Assembly (NCBI GenBank): GCA_009809945.1
Contig: WTPW01000618.1
Coordinates: forward strand, 40,384 to 104,383
Source: Gigaspora margarita
Taxonomy: Eukaryota; Glomeromycota; Glomeromycetes; Diversisporales; Gigasporaceae
Direction of reading: 5' to 3'
DNA length: 64,000 bases
Below the pieces are notes generated by a model. It was not told the DNA's origin. It saw only the letters and a list, made by a program, of their open reading frames with translations, and searched no databases. Position 1 is the first letter of the stretch. Each line of letters starts with the position of its first letter. Made by a program: the position numbers and the translations under genes. This document shows, piece by piece, positions 1-11,489 of this stretch.

Positions 1-384
1 ATAGACTGATATATTTCTGATTATATATATTATTATATATATTATTAGATGATATAAAAATGATATTATTAAATGAACATGTATGATCTAAATTTTAAAC
101 TGATAAATGATGATATATACCAATTATCATATAATTTTATTTATTTTGTGATGAAATTTATCTGATTTTATTAATTTATTTTTTTAACTTAAAATAGGCT
201 AATATTTTGGTGATTGATTTAGTTTCTAATTGATATATTAAAGATAGTTATTTGATATTTTAATTTTATAAATTTAATAATATAAATATATATAATATAT
301 CAGATATTATTTATTTTTATTATATATAAATCATTATACAATTGGTCTCATAATATATAAAACATTAAACAATTAGTCTAATTA
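1..384. other. AT-rich flank of CACTA remnant
   Basis: Very AT-rich sequence with short TATA-type runs. It lies downstream (3') of the minus-strand transposase remnant and may hold the decayed element end, but I see no clean terminal repeat or gene. Confidence 0.5.
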
Positions 385-3300
385 TATATTAAATTGTTTA
401 TTTGTTGGAATAACTACTAATACTTTTTGTACATAATTACCACTTTGAAATTTATATGTAATTGGGATAAAGCATCATAATATCTGAGTATACAATCTCT
501 TGCTTCATTATAAAATTTTTCTTGCCAAATTTCTATATCATAGCATTCATTATCTAATGATAAATAATATCTTCATGTTGCATGTGGTCGATACTATCAA
601 ACATAAGCTAGATGGTATATTTTATTATCATATTTATATTGAAAAAAGTATTTTATCTGCCCAGAATATATATCTACTGATTCATCACTATAAGACATGA
701 ACTTTGCTCTAATATATGAGCGATTTTCATATCTAGAAACAATTTTTGATCTGTATATATCTGCTCCAATCTTTAATCTTTCAAATTGGGTAACAACTCA
801 ATCAATTGGTGGTGTTGAACATATAATTCACGTTCATATAATGTATTATAATATTCTACTAAATTATTATAAATATTATCAGGAAGATTTACATTTTCTT
901 TAATTGGTTTTATCATCTCTCCAGAATATCTTTCTAATCCCGTGATTTCTCTACTAGCAACAATTCTACTTGCCATATTTAGATACACCACCAAATTCTC
1001 ACTTTTAAACTGTTCAGCTATTTTTAAGCTCCCACGTACATTTTTATCTAAAAGTGGAAGAGCTAGGTCCAATAAAAGCCTAGCTTTATTACTACTGATA
1101 GAATTTATTTGAAATTCTACTTGCACATTTTTTATTAGAATGCACATAAGTTCAGGTTCAATTGGCCAATTACTTGTTGGATATGTACCTAACAGACCAT
1201 TTATTTGTTCAAAAGAATAGCACCAATATGCATATGGTGGACCATAGTCTAGACAACATTGCTTAATATGAAGGGATAAATAGATATTTGATGATATTAG
1301 GTGTGAACCATAATGTTCCTCAATTAATTGCACTATTTTTACTAGTTGATTATGCACTTCGTCTAGATCACTTTACTTGACTATTCGGTTTATTAATGAA
1401 TTGCATGCACAGACAAAATTAAAAATAATTTCTCTATCTTTATATTTTAGCAAATCCCATATACATGGAATAGCATACACTTGATAGAATACCCTCCACT
1501 GATTAGCCGTAAATTGACTAAACCCTTTTGCTCTACACGCGACTTTTGATGAAATACATCCTATATCTAAGGCCACGCCAATTTGATTCTTTGTTTAACA
1601 TGACCCCCCCCTCTATTTTTTAAAATTTATATGAGTCCAAAACACATTAATAGTAATTAATAGTATTTGCCCCCTCCTTAATTTTTTAAATTTTATATAA
1701 CTAATATATGTAAAATCAACCAATAAAATTGCAGTATTATTATTTTTGTGTTTTTTTTTCCAATGCCCCACCCCCCTCTTACAGTTATTTTATGTTATGT
1801 TAAACCAAGTATCAATTTGGTCTGGCCTAATAGCACTTTAATATGTGCCATATGTGTTTCAGTTTTTGAAAGTTTGTCTTTGCTAAGTTTACCATGATCT
1901 AATATACATTGTTTCATTATCCACTTGCTGATACCTAAGAACAGGCAATGCATTAGATCGACTACTATAAATGTAACTGGATCAAAATATTTTAGCCAAT
2001 ATAGTTCTGACCATCTTATTCTTGTTTTTTTGACATGATTTTTACAATTTTGGTTATTTGTACAGGATAACCATTGCTTCGCTATATCAAAATATTGTGA
2101 AATATCTACTGGATCAAACTATTTATCAATATCTTCAAAACTACCATAGTGTTTTCTTCTGGATCCATGGTCATACGTTGCATGTTTTGGGCAACAATGG
2201 CATTTTACGGCATGACTGCAAATTTTTCTTGCAGCAGGAACATCACTAGCTGATAATATTAATGCTACATATATCTTTTGTCCATCTTTATATTCATATG
2301 TTGCTAGTAATTCTACGGCAGAGGAAAATTCAATCAACTCATCGACAATTGGAGCAAGATAATTATTGATTTGATGTTTACTAGGCTCATTTGGACCCAG
2401 AATGATACCTAATATTAAAATATTGTTTGGTTTGAATCATTCTTCATATGGTAAATTACACTATTACTCTGGTACTATGAATTGTATAATCGAATAGTTG
2501 AAACCAATCGATATTAATAGCTAGGATGATATGGATATCAAGAGTATTATCTGTAAAAATGGACTTGGATTTTCAGAATCTATAGCGAAAATATTCTAGA
2601 CATTACTCTCATAGATGTCTGAAAAAATTTTATCTGGAACATTTCTGTTTCTTGAATGTTGTAATATCGCCTCAAAACCTGCTCGCTGATACATCATATA
2701 AAGTTGTTGCTTTATACTTCCAATTAGATAAAGTTTTAATAGTCGTAATAAAGTACTTTTTTTTGTTTTTATTAACTCTGATAGTGGTTCATTGCATACC
2801 GATCTTTGTGATTGTGATCTATAATTAGGATATTCTACATGTATATAGCTTTTACATGCCAGTTGATCATCTTCTTCATAATTTTTAACCTCTAATGGAT
2901 TATAGAGTTTATGATACTTTGAGCATACAATATATTTTCAATATTTGGTTGAGATACCTAAAGAAGATTTGACTGTGAGCATAGAAGTTGGAAACTTATC
3001 GGCTTCGTTAATGCTGAAATGTTCAAGCAATGAGTATATAAACTTGATTAATACTTCGATACCAGTATTGGATATATTGAAACATTGCTGATATTTCATA
3101 ATCTATAAGATAATCCAATAAATTGAATAATCATCAGAATTGAATGGTTGATCAAAAATCTCAGGATCGATTTCTGGTGGAGCAAAATTAATAGATTTAT
3201 AACTTTCTTGTGAATCAGTTGATGATTCACTTCCAGTATCATTTGGATTATTTGAAGAATCATTTGGGAAAGTAGTATCATCTGGTTCTTCAGGTGCTTC

Positions 3301-3870
3301 AGGTTTTTCAATTATCATATTTTTATTATCATCTGATGGTTGATATACGTCAAATGGAGTTAGTACTTCTAAAGATGGATCAATGCTCATTTCTTCTTCA
3401 TTATCAGCATCAGATAATATCTGTTTAAATTTTTCTTTAGCTGCTCTTCTAGATAATAGTGATTGTTCATCAAAGTCATCTTCTAGAAACACATCAGTGC
3501 TTGATCCAGTGCTATCTTTTTCATCTGATTCACTGGTTGTACTATCATTACTATTATCTGAGCCACTGCTTTCAGAATCATCATTTTCAGATCTATTGTT
3601 ATCCAAACCTTCACTTTCTGAATCTTCACTTTCCGAATCTTCACTTTCTGAATTATCGTCTTCAGAACTATTGCTATCCGAACCTTTATCTTCAGAATTT
3701 TCACTTTCTGAACTATCAGGTTTTTGGAATTCTGAAAGTGGTTCTTCTACACATTTACATTTTGATGAAGTTGATTGCATAGTGACTCTAATAGGTGTTC
3801 CCATATCAGGTAGGCCGATATGTTTGTGCCATGTTTTTGGGTCAACTAATCTCCCATTACATTTTGGGCA
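385..3870 (-). pseudogene. CACTA/EnSpm (Tnp2-type) transposase remnant
   Basis: Read from high to low coordinate, the translation gives an N-terminal Cys/His segment (CDCPKCNGRLV, then HKH, near 3811-3870), a Ser/Glu/Asp-rich acidic stretch (3103-3800), the motif GPNEPSKHQINNYL (near 2350-2400), SASDVPAARKICSH (near 2230), the Tnp2 catalytic-region signature VVDLMHCLFLG (1921-1980), the DUF4218-like block DYGPPYAYWCYSFEQINGLL (near 1190-1260), and a C-terminal block RAKFMSYSDE...DIYSGQIKYFF (500-720). The order matches CACTA transposases; family names are from knowledge. It is broken: in-frame stops at 1373-1375, 2437-2439 and 2938-2940, frameshifts near 775 and 2460, and a MITE at 1571-1827. 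No convincing start codon is seen before the Cys/His segment. Shorter open frames here, including two with non-ATG starts, are pieces of this gene. Confidence 0.85.
1571..1827. mobile_element. PIF/Harbinger-like MITE inside the CACTA gene
   Basis: A 257-bp non-coding insert bounded by imperfect terminal inverted repeats: left GGCCACGCCAATTTGATTC and, reverse-complemented, right GGCCAGACCAAATTGATAC, with similarity running about 35 bp through TTTAACAT. TAA flanks both ends (1568-1570 and 1828-1830), a 3-bp target duplication as expected for PIF/Harbinger. Removing the insert plus one TAA leaves the transposase frame open across the junction, which independently confirms the boundaries. The interior holds two C-rich tracts followed by A/T runs and no coding sequence. 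Confidence 0.8.
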
Positions 3871-4992
3871 ATCACATATTACTTTTTTGTTTTATGTCCG
3901 AATGATAACATTATTATTTAATATTATATCAGTTTAGTGTTTACGATTATATTAAATTAGTGTTTTACTATTATATCGGCCAATGGTTTATTACTTTGCT
4001 AAATTTTTTGATATTAAAATGTATGATACAAACCTCGTCTTAAATACTTTTTTGAAATAAATATGTAAATACATAAAAACAAAACAGTAAAATTCGATCG
4101 ATGATTGAAATTCAAATTAAGTCAATGATCGGAACTCAAATTAAGGTTATGCAGCAAATTTGATCGATTTGATCACTGAAAATCAATAATTTTCCTTGTA
4201 ATATAAATATGATGTAAACAATGATTTAGCCTATTTCTTTTTTCTAAAATGTGTTAATTCTTTTCTTTCTGGAACGCTTCTTTTTTTTCTTCTACACGTT
4301 AATTCTTTTCTTTTCAGAATGCTTCTTTTTTTCTTTTTCTAAATGAAAGCACATATAATTCAAATACATTACAAAAATGATATACCAAATATAGTAATAT
4401 TATAAACACAGAAAGACTATCAGAGATACACACAGAATTTTTCAAAAATTTTTGGCTTTACTGATCATTGAATACCTTCTCAAGCGAAAACTTTGGAGAA
4501 AGATAAACACAAAAATTTTAACAAAGTAATACATTTTGTATATAGATTGGAGCAGAATTCTTCAAACTTTTAGCGTATAAACATCTCTAATGAAACAAAG
4601 TTTTTTGGAAATTTAAAGATAAACATGTCAAAACCATAACGAAAAAACTATTTTCAACTATTTGAGTCGATATTCAACAATATACACATGCAGTTAAAGA
4701 AGTCAAAGAGAAACATGATAAAGACAATAACAAGGAAAGAAATGAGGATAATATTCTACAAAAAAATATACCGGTATGCTGAATATTTAATAAATATATT
4801 TTTTTGAATAAAAAGAATTTCTTTCATACATTTTTTAATACATGTTTATTTTTTTTATTTAACTAAATATATTATAGTGATATACTAATATATATTATAT
4901 CGTCCAGGCTAACTAATATTGATTATCTTTTTTGTATTCGAATTATTGTACTTAAATCATATTATATACTGCACATTACCTTGAAACAGTTG
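3871..4992. other. AT-rich intergenic, short duplications
   Basis: No gene seen. It contains a short direct duplication around 4250-4345 (TTAATTCTTTTCTTT... followed by a GCTTC T-tract) and a duplicated AAATTAAGTCAATGATC-like segment near 4100-4150. The stretch next to the CACTA gene probably holds its decayed upstream end. Confidence 0.4.
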
Positions 4993-5733
4993 GCTACATG
5001 AATAGGAATCATCAAAGATTTAGCATTGTTTTTTTTTATTTATCTAAGGTCAAGAAAACAATACCCTGATTGCATGCATATTGTTCAAGCGAATAAAAGT
5101 AAATCATTTTAATGTAATCAATTATTTAATTAATAAAATTAAGCAATACGATATTAATATAAATTGTTTATTATATTGGCTTTGGTTTATTTATTTATCT
5201 AAGGTCAAGAAAACAATACCCCGATCGCATATCGTTTACGCAAATAAAAGTAAATCATTTTAATGTAATCAATTATTTAATTAATGATATTAAGTGATAT
5301 GATATTAATTTAAATTGTGTATTATATCAGCTACATGAATAGGAATCATCAAAAATTTTGCATTGTTTTTTATTTATTTATCTAAGATCAAGGAAACAAT
5401 ACCCCGATCGCATATTGTTCAAGCGAATAAAAGTAAATCATTTTAATGTAATCAATTATTTAATTAATAAAATTAAGCGATACGATATTAATATAAATTG
5501 TATATTATATCAGCTACATGAATAATAATCATCAAAGATTTAGCATTGTTTTTATTTATTTATCTAAGGTCAAGAAAACAATACCCTGATCACATATCGT
5601 TCAAGCGAATAAAAGTAAATTGTTTTGATGTAATCAATTATTTAATTAATAAAATTAAGCGATATGATATTAATATAAATTGTGTATTATATTAGCTTTG
5701 GTTTATTTATTTATCTAAGGTCAAGGAAACAAT
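4993..5733. repeat. Tandem array, ~182-bp unit
   Basis: At least five copies of a unit marked by GCTACATGAATAGGAATCAT, a T-run, CTAAGGTCAAG, AATACCCCGATC, and AATCAATTATTTAATTAAT. The CTAAGGTCAAG landmark recurs at about 5044, 5199, 5382, 5563 and 5714, spacing 151-183 bp; the short spacings lack the GCTACATGAATAGG block. The array resumes after the inserted element at 7692. Confidence 0.85.
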
Positions 5734-7691
5734 CATCAGCAAATTTATAATAGTATAATCTTACGTAAGATCTTATGAACCATAATATAAGCAAAATATT
5801 ATGTAATATATAACGGAATATTTCAAATATCAAAATTTCGTTATATTTCGTTAGAAATTTCAAAAATTATAATGAAATATTTCGATTCTCTTTAAACCAA
5901 GCCAGGATCAGTAGATTAGTGTAATCTGGAACACGCATTGGACTAATTATTCAAAATAGTTCAAATTCTGTACTACAAGATCAGATTCGCTTTTTTGTTT
6001 TCATTTCGTTTCTTTGTTTTTATTTTATTTTTTTGTTTTTNTTTTATTTATTTTTTATTTTATTTTTATTTTGGCACTTTACAAGAACACCTTTGCAAGA
6101 AAACAAACAACTTTTTAAAACCTTGTGCAAACCAACCCAATCTGTAACCTAGATTGCGTTGGACTAATTTTTTGAAATAGTTTGATAATATTCAATTTCT
6201 GTACTACAAGATCAGATTAGATCTTTTGTTTATAATTAGATCTTCTATTTTGTTTTTTTTCACTTTTTGTTTTTTATTTTCATTTTATTTTTTGTTTTCA
6301 TTTCATTTAGAACACTTTGCAAGAAAACAAACAACTATTCAAAATCTTGCGCAGCCTACCCAAAAATTTTGATGCTTTGCAAGAACACACAACTGATGTC
6401 TCCAGCAATTTCTAAATTTCCAAGAACACTTCTTTAAAGAAATAAAGGTTTAGTTAGGACTTTATTTATTTTTTCGTTTGACATAATTTGTTTTTGTTTT
6501 TTTGTTTTTTGTTTTTTTTTAAAAAATTTGGTTTATTAATTTATTTTATTCTGGCACTTTGCAAGAAAAGAACCCTTACTTCCTGGCACTTTGCAAGAAA
6601 ACCAACCCAGACTTTTTCGGCACTATGTAACTTTTTTGGCATTTTGCAAAAACATTAACCCAACTTTCGAATTTGCAAGAACGTGAACTCATACTTTAGA
6701 GAAATGAAGATTTGGGGCTTCGTTTATTTTTTTTATATTAGTTTGCTTACACGGTTTGTTTTTTCATTTGTTTTTTTTTTTACTTATTTTTTTTTATTTT
6801 TATTTTATTTTATTTATTTCTGACTTCTTCGACATTTTGCGACTTTTCTTGGACTTTACAAAAACACCAGCTTTAACTCCTCTGGCACTTTGCAAGAACA
6901 TATTAGATTTCTCCAGCAATTTGCAAGAACACTAACACTTCTGAGAAATGTTTTTTTTTATTTTTTTCACTTCTTTGAAGTATTTAGAAAAAGTGAATGA
7001 AACGAAGATTATAGCTGAAACAAAAGAAATAGCCAAAGCAAAGACGATAAAAAACAAAGAAGAGAAGATAATAGCTAACTTTGGGTAAGTGAAAATAAGT
7101 GTATAGGGTTAGTTTTTTGTATATAGTAATAGAATTAGATGCAATGAAGTGTGAAGTAGTTTAAAATAGGGCTAGTTTTTTGTATATAGTAATNGAAATA
7201 GATGCNANNAAGTGCNAAAGTAGTTTAAAATATTTGTNATAATNTAAATAATACTAATAATGTAATATATAATAAAGTATGTAATATTAATTAAAAATGT
7301 ATATTTAATAAATGTAAAATATAATGTATAATAATAATAAATAAATATAAAATTTTATATTAAATTGCGATACTGTACGAAAATCTATAAAAAAGTGTGA
7401 TTATGTGAATATGTATATCATTAAATTATTTTTTAAAAATTTTAAAAATTCAGAAAACAATGCAAACAATGTGAAATTATCACATAATATGCAAACTATT
7501 ACCTTCTGTGACCCCTTTATTTTGTTGATTTATTTCACAATATATTTCAAAATATTTCAAAATAATAACCGTATTATTACTATAATATAACGTAATATAT
7601 TACGTAATAAATTATATCAAACGTAAGATTTTTGTTATATTACGGGCTATAATATCTTACATAAAGATTACGTATATATAATTCGCTAATG
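5734..7691. mobile_element. Non-coding TIR element inserted in the 182-bp array
   Basis: A 1,958-bp insert that interrupts one repeat unit exactly between AAACAAT and ACCCC. AAT is present on both sides (5731-5733 and 7692-7694), a 3-bp target duplication. Ends are imperfect inverted repeats, CATCAGCAAATTTATAATAG against CATTAGCGAATTATATATAC, with related TTACGTAAGAT and TTACG palindromes continuing about 100 bp inward. The interior has no transposase; it holds repeated TTTGCAAGAA/GGCACTTTGCAAGAAC motifs (6070-6910), long T-tracts with TTTTGTTTT, a direct repeat of a GGACTAATT...CTACAAGATCAGATT segment (5938-5990 and 6160-6217), and a ~65-bp tandem duplication at 7110-7235 that includes ambiguous bases. 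Superfamily is unresolved. Confidence 0.75.
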
Positions 7692-7990
7692 AATACCCCA
7701 ATCACATGCATATCGTTCAAGTGAATAAAGGTAAATTGTTTTAATATAATCAATTATTTAATTAATAAATTAAACGATACAATATTAATATAAATTGTGT
7801 ATTATATTGGCTACATGAATAGGAATCGTCAAAGATTTGGCATTNTTTTTTATTTATTTATCTAAGGTCAAGGAAACAATACCCCGATCACATGCATATT
7901 ATTCAAGCAAATAAAGGTAAGTTGTTTTAATATAATCAATTATTTAATTAATAATATTAATACAACTTGTGCATTTATTGATATTATAAT
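7692..7990. repeat. Continuation of the 182-bp tandem array
   Basis: Carries the same landmarks as 4993-5733 (GCTACATGAATAGGAATC near 7810, CTAAGGTCAAGG at 7862, AATACCCCGATCACATGC near 7878). Diverged pieces of the same unit (GGTAAATTATTT, AATCATTTATTTAATTAAT) run on to about 8280. Confidence 0.8.
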
Positions 7991-8439
7991 GATATTAAAT
8001 ATAATTTTTATATTGTCCAATTTTCATTTGAGTATTAAGTCGATAACATATCATTTAAATGAAAGGTAAATTATTTAAAGTAATCATTTATTTAATCATT
8101 GATATTACTTCGATAGTAATATTTATAATCAATTTTTATATGAGGCCGAAGATAATACATGTAACAATCAAGTCAATCGTATATCGTTAATGCAAAAGGT
8201 ATATAAAAGGTATATTATTTTAATGTAATCATTTATTTAATTAATATTATTATTACAATATTAATATTCACACAAACAAAAGGTATTATTAGAAAATTTT
8301 AACTCAATATTAGGAAAAATAAGAAAATGCAGATGATAATTACCATATAGCCCATCGAAATTATAAAAAGGATAGTATCATTCCCAAGAATTTTCTTCAT
8401 CATTTTCAATTCCATATTAAATTAAAATTTTACATGTAT
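7991..8439. other. Diverged array remains and AT-rich upstream sequence
   Basis: Degenerate copies of the array core up to about 8280, then AT-rich sequence with a TATACACACATATATACACACATACATACATC run just past 8430. No gene seen. Confidence 0.4.
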
Positions 8440-8563
8440 ACACACATATATACACACATACATACATCAATTCACTCTTATTTTCTTCTTTCTTGTTTTC
8501 TTTCTCTCTCGTTTTCTTACTTTTTCATTTTCTTTCACTTTCATTTCTTCATCTCTCGATAAA
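8440..8563 (+). promoter_or_regulatory. Pyrimidine-rich leader before an ATG
   Basis: An almost pure C/T run (TTTCTTTCTCTCTCG...TTTCTTCATCTCTCG) ends just before AAAATGG at 8561-8567. CT-rich leaders just upstream of the start are common at fungal genes. The A before the ATG and this tract are why I place the start at 8564. Functional status is inferred only. Confidence 0.35.
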
Positions 8564-10755
8564 ATGGGTAAAGAAAAGAAACTTCCCAAAGCTGAAAGCA
8601 GCAAGATGGTAAAAAAGAGGTCAAAAAACATAAGAAACAAAAAATGTAAGATTTATGATAGGCCGATATAGTAATTTATTATCATTAATTAATTATAAAC
8701 TTTATATATTTTTAGTAGATGTGGAGTTGATATCCGTAGCGATTGCAGCTGCAATTACCACTGTTCAAGCCAAGAGAAAAAAGAAAAAGTCAAAACACTG
8801 AGCCCAAGTATTACTAGTAGTGCAAGCACTACTAGTAGTGACGATAAAAGTGGAAGAGAGAAAAGGTCAAGTACAAGTAGCAGAAGTTCGACGAGTAGTA
8901 GCAGCGAGAGAAGTTCTAGTAGTTCATCCGGTGGCAGGCCACTGAGTCCATTAACTTGAAAACAATCATCTCATCTTCAGGTAAATATATTATAATTATT
9001 CTCTTTTTTTTGTTTTTTTATCTTTTTTTTTTGTTTTATAGGACGAAATAAAGGTGTTAATAGAGGAAGGCCCTTTAACGTCCCAAAAATTGGATTCGGC
9101 AAAGAAATGGAAATCGCAAAGAAACAATATTGAAAAATATTTAATACTGGCGATTACCAAGAAGTTTCCTGGATACTGGCAACACTCGGGCTCAATTGAA
9201 AAAATCTTAAAACAACACTACAAGACACAGAGATGCACTTAGGTAATAAACTCTGATAGTGCGAAAAAGGCCCACAATCGTGCCCAAATTGGGAGAAATA
9301 CTAAGATGAATGAGGTAAGAATGATATAAAGTTTGATTTTGTGTAAATTTTATTTAAACTATTATTTTTTATTATAGTTTTTTTATAAAATAATTAGAAG
9401 AAGAAAAGGAGGCGTAGAGGTTTGACATTTTTGATCAAATCAGAGAATAAAAGAATAAAGCGTTATTCATAGGATGATTTGGAGTTGTTGATGATGAACA
9501 AAGGTGGTAATGCGTACTATTCGGTTGAGGAATAGGTTATGGATGAGGAGGAGGAGGGAGAAAAGAAGTTGGTTTGTATCGATAAATGGTAGTGTGGGCC
9601 CCATGTAAGTATATTATTCTCAAAGATGTATATATTGTAATATCGGCTAATTTAATCCCATAATTTGAGTTAATGTATTTCAATAATAATTTTCTTGATA
9701 TGTCTAATATATATTATCTAGTTAAAATGTTTGTTCCATAAACAAATAAATCTGCACGTCAAATGGCTTCAGCTGAAAAACAAAAGAATATTCGAATAGC
9801 ACTATGGCGATCGTGTTGATACCGAATGTGTACCGCCACCAGATTGCCCAAGTTGGGCATTATCTGATAAGACCCATAGAAGATACGATATACCAGATCC
9901 TGGGTTTGATGCTGATTTTTCTAGTGGAGATGAGGACCCACGAAAAAGAAAGAAAAAACAAAAAAAAATAAAAAAATAAAAAGTAGCCACACCCGGGAGG
10001 CCAAGAGTGAGAGACATTCTGGTAGTTCGAGAAGAAAAAGAAGTCAGGGTAATACCAATGAGGATGAGAGTGAAGATGGTTCGAGAACGAAAAAAAGCAG
10101 AAAAAGTGGTGGTCGTAAAAAACCAATGGAAACACCACGAAGCAGTGAATTGCCACTTCCAAGTCCCAAAGCATCAACATCATCATCAGTTGCACTAAGA
10201 ATGGCATTAAAAAAACAAACAGCAGAAGCAACAACAATATCAACAACTGCAACAGCATCAACATCAAAAGTAGCAACAGCATCAATATCAAAAGCATCAA
10301 TATCCAAAGCAGCAACAGCATCAACATCAAAAGCAGCAACAAAAGCAACAGCAGCAACAACAGCAGCAACAGGGGCAACAACTGAAGCTTCTACTTCGAA
10401 AGGTAGTAGAGACCAACTCCTAGAAATTACAACTCTAGAAGAGACTGGTGTTGAGGAGAGTGAGGGTGATGAAGGTGATGATGGTGGAATTGAAGTTGAA
10501 GTAGTTAAAGAAGAGGGTGTGAATGAAGATATAAGGGCAAGAATAGAAAGAGAGCGAGAAGGTAAAAAAAGAGAGAGGAAAAGAGTGGAAAAGAGTAAGG
10601 CAGTGGAAAAGGGTAATGATAAAGCACCAAAGAGGGAGAAAAAAAATAATTTAAATATTATTATTTTATTTTATTTTTATTTTATTTTAATAAATTTAAT
10701 AAATGATAAGTTCAATAAATATACAATCAGAAAATATAATATAAATATTAGCTAA
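8564..10755 (+). pseudogene. Decayed multi-exon gene, basic/Ser-rich low-complexity protein, family not recognised
   Basis: Model: exon 1 8564-8645 (Lys-rich, MGKEKKLPKAESSK), intron to 8715 or 8718, exon 2 to 8980 (Ser-rich SSSERSSSSSSGG; needs one frameshift near 8795), intron 8981-9041, exon 3 9042-9314 (LTSQKLDSAKKWKSQRNNI), intron to 9397, exon 4 9398-9604 (KKRRRRGLTFLIK, YS, DDLELLMMNKGGNAYYS), intron to 9721, exon 5 from 9722 (VPPPDCPSWALSDKTHRRYD), a frame change in the A-run near 9965, then SSHTREAKSERHSGSSRRK, an Ala/Thr/Ser/Lys repeat tract (10200-10400) and an acidic then Arg/Lys/Glu coiled-coil-like tail. Exons 3-5 join in phase with GT-AG borders. Five in-frame TAG (9240, 9470s, 9530s, 9590s, 9797 region) and one TGA at 8957 argue for a dead copy of a real gene. 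I recognise no domain. Confidence 0.55.
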
Positions 10756-11020
10756 TGATAGATTTAAGCATTAATATCTATAATACAATTTTTCAGTTCC
10801 TTCAACCCATAGATCTTTCCATTATTTGGCAATCACCAAACTGTTGATCTTTTCATCCTCCATCATTCATCACTAACCTGTAGATCAAATTATCAACTAT
10901 CATATTTGTGAATATAGTTATTTTGAAGGAAATGATCGCATTATTTTGTTTTTGATCAGTTCGATCAACATTAATAATTATTGGTTAAGATCATCGAAAA
11001 CTTGGAAGATTGTCAATATA
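10756..11020. other. AT-rich intergenic
   Basis: Holds CAACTGTTGATC/TTGATC-type short repeats; no gene, RNA or clear element seen. Confidence 0.35.
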
Positions 11021-11188
11021 ATTAATGTCATGCCTCAGATTAACGCTTGCCTCAGATGTCGATGGCCTAAGTTGGGGTAGGTTTAGGGTAAGATTAGGCT
11101 TAATTTAGACCAACCAATGTCGATCAGTTAATGCTGGCCAAAAAAATTGACATCTGAGACAAGCATTAATATAAGGCAAACATTAATG
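11021..11188. mobile_element. Short MITE with CTCAGATGTC arms
   Basis: A 168-bp non-coding segment whose ends are imperfect inverted repeats: ATTAATGT...GCTTGCCTCAGATGTC on the left and, reverse-complemented, ATTAATGT...GCTTGTCTCAGATGTC on the right, about 45 bp per arm. The centre is a purine-rich GGTAGGTTTAGGGTAAG run. No target duplication could be fixed. Confidence 0.55.
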
Positions 11189-11489
11189 CTGTATCCAATT
11201 CTACAATTATTCAGTTTGACTCCTTAACCTGTATCATTCGTCAATAGCACTACCACTTTCTTTTTGCATTTAACTAAGTATAATTTTCATTTCTAGATTG
11301 ATCTTTTCAACTCAAATTTAAAAAATTTATCTTGTTTATGTCCATTACTGTAATACCGCATACCTGGTAAATTTATCCTAATTGGAATATTTGAAACATA
11401 GTGCAATTTGTCAAAATCTATTCTTACGAACTGCACATATATGTATATACATATGTATAGATCCATATTATTTCTTATCTCTATTATTT
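11189..11489. other. AT-rich spacer
   Basis: Nothing recognisable except a short palindromic CATATATGTATATACATATG run near 11433-11455. Confidence 0.35.

Noticed and set aside
3383-3937. Ser/Leu-rich open frame on the plus strand
   Set aside because: It is the mirror of the acidic repeat-coding region of the CACTA transposase on the minus strand.
9860-10381. Leu-rich minus-strand frame of 173 residues
   Set aside because: It lies opposite the Ala/Thr/Ser/Lys repeat tract of the plus-strand gene at 8564-10755; composition artefact.
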